Assembly: GCA_036826475.1 (NCBI GenBank)
Contig: DAISWG010000019.1
Coordinates: 1-64,000, forward strand
Source: Miltoncostaea sp036826475
Lineage (GTDB): Bacteria > Actinomycetota > Thermoleophilia > Miltoncostaeales > Miltoncostaeaceae
DNA: 64,000 bases
Direction: 5' to 3'
Position numbers and translations under genes: made by a program. This document shows positions 60,601-64,000 of the stretch, one piece after another. Under the pieces are notes generated by a model that had not been told where the DNA came from, made no database searches, and saw nothing but the letters and a program-made list of their open reading frames with translations. Every line of letters starts with the position of its first letter. Positions within the stretch are counted from its first letter, which is position 1.

Positions 60601-60764
60601 AGTGCTCCGCCCCGGGAGTGCCGTATGGGTTTCCCGAGCGAATCGCCCGTGAGGCAAGGACGCAGATCCTTGGCGATAGCGGTGTCCTATCGCCAAGGTC
60701 GAGGACGCAGCCGCGCGATGCGATGCAGCCGGGAAACCCCACGTGACACCCGGGGTGGGGCACT
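60601..60764 (+). ncRNA. Structured interspersed element, copy 2
   Basis: A 164-nt copy of the element at 43837. Terminal arms pair over 16 bp (60601-60616 with 60749-60764, two G-U pairs), the second stem GGGTTTCCCG/CGGGAAACCC over 10 bp (60627-60636 with 60730-60739), and the central hairpin over 12 bp (60668-60679 with 60687-60698). Cores GGCAAGGACGC and GAGGACGCAGCC are the same as in copy 1, while five hairpin pairs and one outer pair differ with both sides changed. Its right end overlaps the TAG stop of the CMD gene on the minus strand. Confidence 0.75.
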
Positions 60765-61104
60765 AGGGCTCCACGGCCACGAGGCCGAGGGCCAGCATCA
60801 GCTCGGGGGCCGCGGCGACCACCTTCGGCATCCCCACCTGGGGGCTCACGGCGATGAGCACGCCCAGCAGGTCCTCCGGCGTCGCGCCCGCCTCCAGCGC
60901 CGCGGCGACGTGCGCCAGGAACGACGCCGGCGGGGCGTCGACCGCGATGAGGGCGGCAACCGTCACCAGCGCGTGCTCCCGGACGCCGAGCCCCGAGTCC
61001 TGGAGGTTCTCGCGCCGCGCGCCGAGCAGGCCGTCGAGCACGGACGGCTCCCCCGCGGAGATGCCCCGCAGCGTGTCGGCGGTCTCGGTGCGGACGTCGG
61101 TCAT
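60763..61104 (-). CDS. Carboxymuconolactone decarboxylase family protein
   Basis: A 113-aa AhpD-like/CMD-fold protein. Typical helices are ALVTVAALIAVDAPPASFLAHVAAALEAGATPEDLLGVL. No CxxC of AhpD is present, so it is more likely a decarboxylase-like or non-redox member. The ATG at 61104 is chosen because the conserved fold begins near it; a longer frame to 61206 is not family-like. Its stop codon coincides with the structured element's end. Confidence 0.85.
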   Translation of the reverse strand: MTDVRTETADTLRGISAGEPSVLDGLLGARRENLQDSGLGVREHALVTVAALIAVDAPPASFLAHVAAALEAGATPEDLLGVLIAVSPQVGMPKVVAAAPELMLALGLVAVEP

Positions 61105-61316
61105 CGTCGTGCGCGATGAAACGCCGCCGCCGGGGGTGGCGCATCGCCCGGATGGGACGAACGCCCGGCGGGGGTGCGGGCACCCCCGCCGGGCGGGTGC
61201 CCGCATGCCCCCGGCTCTCGTGCCCGCCCGCTGTGCCGGGGTGGCGGGACCGGCGGAGGATCGGGATGCCCGGCGGCGGCGCCGGTCCCGAACCGTCCGT
61301 CCCGCAGGAGGATCCC

Positions 61317-63452
61317 ATGCCCGCCTGGAGCGCCCCGGTCGCCTCGGAGGCCCCGGCGTCGGCAGGCGGGACGGCCGTCCCGGCGCCGCCGCCCGGCGAG
61401 GTTCCGCGCAACCGCCTGCTCGCGCGCCTGCGCCCGCCGACCGGCCTGGTCGTCGTGACCGCGCCCGCGGGGTACGGGAAGACGGTCCTCCTGGCCCAGC
61501 TCGCGCGGCAGGCGGAGGTCCCGGTCGCCTGGATCGGCCTGCGCGGCGCCCACCGCGACCCGCGCCGCCTGGACGCCGACGTCCGCGCGTCGCTGCCCGC
61601 CGGCGGCGGGCCCGCGCTGCTCGTGCTGGACGACGTCGACGCGATCGCCACGTCCCGGGGGCTCGCCGGCCTGTCCGCCCTGCTCTCCGACCTGCCGGCC
61701 GGCACCCGCGTCGCCGTGGGGTGCCGCACCGACGCGGGCCTCGGCCTGGGCCGGCGGCTGGTGGAGGGGCGCCTCACCCGGCTGACCGCGGACGACCTGG
61801 CCTTCGACGCGGACGAGGCCGGGGCGCTGATGGCGGCGGCCGGCGTGACGCTGGACCCCGGCGCCCTCGAGGTGGTGCTCGGACGCACGGAGGGCTGGCC
61901 GGCGGGGCTCCGCATCGCGGCGCTCCGCGTCGGGCGGCTCCCCGACCCGTCGGCCGGGGCGCGCGCGTTCACGGGGGACGACCGGATCGTGGCCGCCTAC
62001 CTGCACGAGGTCGTGCTCGCGGGGCTGCCGGCGGAGACGCTCGCCTTCCTCACCCGGACGTCGGTGCTGGAGCCGATCACCGGGGACCTGTGCGACGCCG
62101 TCCTCGGCACGTCCGGGGCGGCGGGGATGCTGGAGGACCTCGAGCGCTCCGACGTCCCCCTGGTGGCGCTGGACGGCCGGGGCGAGCGCTACCGCCATCA
62201 CCGCCTGCTCGGCGACCTGCTGCGCCGCGAGCTGCGCCGGCGCGAGCCGGGAATGGCGGAGGGCCTCCACCGGCGGGCGGGGGCGTGGCACGAGGCCGCG
62301 GGCGACCTGCCGTCGGCCGTGCGCCACGCCCTGGCCGCGGGCGACCGCGACCATGCCGTGCGCCTGGTGTGGGCGGCCGTGCCGGCCGGCCTCACGCGCG
62401 GGAGGATGGATGCCCTGCAGGCGATGCTCGCGAGCTTCGCCGTCGACGACGTGGCCTCCCTGCCCGAGCTGGCCACGGCGGCGGCCTGGTGCCACGTCGA
62501 GACGCGCGGGGACCTGGCGGTCCACGGCCTCACGCAGGCTGAGCGCGCGGCGGCCGCAGCCGGCGCCGGCGCGCCGGCGTCGCTGGTCCCGGCGCTGGCG
62601 GCGCTGCGGGCGATGCTGGGCAGGGACGGCGTGACGCGCATGGGGCGCGACGCCGCCGAGGGCGCCGCGGCCGCGGCCGACGACGAGCCGTGGGGCGCGT
62701 GGTGCCGGCTGCTGCAGGGGGTGGCCTGCCATCTGGGGGGGGAGCCGCGCCGGGCCCGGGGCCTGCTCGAGGACGCGGCGGAACGCGCCGGGCGCCTCGC
62801 GCCCGCCGTCCATGCGATGGCCCTCGCGCAGCTGGCGCTGCTGCTGCTGGAGGAGGACGAGCCGGTGCGCGCGCTGATGCTGGCGCGGCGGTCGCGGACG
62901 GTCGTCGAGGAGTGGGGCCTCGCGGCCCAGAAGTCGGCGTCGCTCACATGGGCGGCGCTCGCGCTCGCCCTCGCCCGGTCGGACCGCCCGGAGGAGGCCC
63001 GGGAGCACATCCGCGACGCCCGGGGCCTCCTGGCCGAGACCCTCGACGCCTGCGCGTGGCGGGCGGTGGAGGTGCGCGCGGCGGTGGCGCACGCCGCGCT
63101 GGCCGTGGGCGACGACGAGGTGGCGCGGGAGGCCGTGTCCGGCGTCGAGGGCTTCGTGGGGCGCCTGGCCGAGGCGCCGCTGCTGCGCGACGAGGTGGAG
63201 CTGCTGCGCCGCCGGGTCCAGCCGGTGCCCGAGGGCGACGCGGCCCTCCTGTCGTCGATCACCGCGGCCGAGGCGCGCGTGCTGCAGCTGCTGCCCACCC
63301 ACCACTCCATCCGCGAGATCGGGGACCTGCTGTTCCTGTCGCGGTTCACCGTGAAGAGCCACGCCCATTCGCTGTACCGCAAGCTGGGGGTCTCCGGACG
63401 CAGCGAGGCGGTCGAGCGGGCACGGCAGCTGAGCATCCTGCCCCCCGCCTGA
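61317..63452 (+). CDS. MalT-type LuxR regulator
   Basis: A 711-aa LAL/MalT-like regulator. The NTPase domain shows VVTAPAGYGKTVLLAQLARQ (Walker A) and LLVLDDVDAI (Walker B); the middle is a TPR-like superhelix; the C-terminal LuxR HTH is TAAEARVLQLLPTHHSIREI...SRFTVKSHAHSLYRKLGVSG. A strong AGGAGG ribosome binding site precedes the ATG at 61317. Signal unknown. Confidence 0.92.
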   Translation: MPAWSAPVASEAPASAGGTAVPAPPPGEVPRNRLLARLRPPTGLVVVTAPAGYGKTVLLAQLARQAEVPVAWIGLRGAHRDPRRLDADVRASLPAGGGPALLVLDDVDAIATSRGLAGLSALLSDLPAGTRVAVGCRTDAGLGLGRRLVEGRLTRLTADDLAFDADEAGALMAAAGVTLDPGALEVVLGRTEGWPAGLRIAALRVGRLPDPSAGARAFTGDDRIVAAYLHEVVLAGLPAETLAFLTRTSVLEPITGDLCDAVLGTSGAAGMLEDLERSDVPLVALDGRGERYRHHRLLGDLLRRELRRREPGMAEGLHRRAGAWHEAAGDLPSAVRHALAAGDRDHAVRLVWAAVPAGLTRGRMDALQAMLASFAVDDVASLPELATAAAWCHVETRGDLAVHGLTQAERAAAAAGAGAPASLVPALAALRAMLGRDGVTRMGRDAAEGAAAAADDEPWGAWCRLLQGVACHLGGEPRRARGLLEDAAERAGRLAPAVHAMALAQLALLLLEEDEPVRALMLARRSRTVVEEWGLAAQKSASLTWAALALALARSDRPEEAREHIRDARGLLAETLDACAWRAVEVRAAVAHAALAVGDDEVAREAVSGVEGFVGRLAEAPLLRDEVELLRRRVQPVPEGDAALLSSITAAEARVLQLLPTHHSIREIGDLLFLSRFTVKSHAHSLYRKLGVSGRSEAVERARQLSILPPA

Positions 63453-63565
63453 GCGCGCGCGGCGGGGTCGCCGGTGCGACGGCGCGTTCACCCCTTCCGG
63501 CCGATGCGGCCCCGCCCGGACCACGGCACCGTCGCCTGCATGGACCGCGATGCGGGAGGCGGTGG

Positions 63566-64000
63566 GTGAGCAGCGCGACGGCAGCGGGGACGCGAGCGCG
63601 CCGGCCCCGCCCGCCGGCGGCGGGGCGCGGCGTGGTGGTGCTCGCCGCGAAGCTGCGGCCGCCGCGCCAGGCCGGCCCGCGCGTGGTCCGACACCGTCTG
63701 ACCCGGCGCCTGGAGCGGCTGGCGGGGCTGCCGCTCACGATCGTGTCGGCGCCCCCCGGCTTCGGCAAGACGACGCTGCTGACCCAGTGGCTCGAGGAGC
63801 GCCCGGAGGGCTCGACGGCGTGGCTGTCGCTGGACGCCGCCGACGACGACCCGCGTCAGCTGTGGGCCCACGTGTGCGCCGCGCTGGGGGTGGACGGGCC
63901 GCTGCCCGAGGACCCCGCCGGCGCCCCGGCCGCGTCGGCCGTGCTGGTGGCGGACGCCCTCAACCGCGCCGGCGACGGCGGCGAGCGCGTGCTGGTGCTC
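63566..64000 (+). CDS. MalT-type LuxR regulator, 3' end beyond the window
   Basis: 145 residues are visible. Translation from the GTG at 63566 gives AAKLRPPRQAGPRVVRHRL, then TIVSAPPGFGKTTLLTQWLEE (Walker A) and AWLSLDAADDDPRQLWAHV, the standard N-terminus of MalT-like regulators. It follows the preceding regulator by 113 nt on the same strand, so the two are probably related duplicates. The frame stays open to the window edge. Confidence 0.85.
   Translation, partial: MSSATAAGTRARRPRPPAAGRGVVVLAAKLRPPRQAGPRVVRHRLTRRLERLAGLPLTIVSAPPGFGKTTLLTQWLEERPEGSTAWLSLDAADDDPRQLWAHVCAALGVDGPLPEDPAGAPAASAVLVADALNRAGDGGERVLVL

Overview
The window is one contiguous stretch of very GC-rich DNA (third codon positions almost all G/C, many GTG/TTG starts). 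It encodes an actinobacterium-like cell: a PrpR/RamB-type regulator beside a methylcitrate cycle operon, a gamma-alpha fused 2-oxoacid:ferredoxin oxidoreductase, DUF6325/SHOCT genes, and many genes with a TANNNT box only 6-10 nt before the start codon (leaderless transcription). A Thermoleophilia-type lineage fits best, but that is inference from gene content. A 10-N gap at 8627-8636 and a pyruvate kinase scrap next to it mark this as a scaffold, probably metagenomic or draft.

Layout. 0-7 kb: partial DUF1800 gene and cupredoxin, a tandem repeat, purK-purE, a lipoprotein phosphoesterase and korAB. 7-20 kb: a GAF-GGDEF-HD-GYP c-di-GMP protein damaged by the assembly, a Kef-type antiporter, many small housekeeping or accessory enzymes, a HipA-like/DUF3037 pair, and an ECF sigma factor overlapping a membrane-tethered thioredoxin-like protein. 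20-26 kb: NlpC/P60, a SET-domain protein, prpD-prpB-prpC and the divergent regulator, with TTGCGAA operator repeats between them. 26-28 kb: a lower-GC scar holding an IS256-type transposase remnant, the tail of an ECF41-like sigma factor, a PAP2 phosphatase and a thioredoxin-reductase-like gene with a broken 3' end. 28-33 kb: XRE-cupin regulator, DHA2 exporter, a frameshifted beta-propeller gene, tRNA-Cys.

33-44 kb is the most unusual part. A FHA-HTH regulator is divergent from a 1567-residue Ser/Thr kinase / TIR-like / nSTAND NTPase / WD40 protein. That gene leads into four tightly spaced genes: an unknown 238-aa protein with a Ser-rich, Cys-ending tail; an APH-fold kinase; a HopA1-like protein; and a protein with an HExxE-type motif. 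The kinase plus HopA1 pair is the same enzyme pairing that makes dehydroamino acids in class V lanthipeptides and thioamitides. I read this as a candidate signal-gated peptide or protein modification system; the signalling side resembles prokaryotic conflict proteins.

44-58 kb: an adenylate-forming enzyme, LuxR/AAA regulator, acyl-lipid desaturase, VOC and NHL proteins, the Pnkp-Hen1 RNA repair pair, and a DUF1269/SHOCT/DUF6325 group. 58-64 kb: a NarL-type two-component pair, a CMD protein and two MalT/LuxR regulators, the last cut by the window end. Two copies of a 160-164 bp structured element (43837-43996 and 60601-60764) share conserved cores around a hairpin whose base pairs have changed together. 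Each copy abuts the TAG stop codon of a neighbouring gene.
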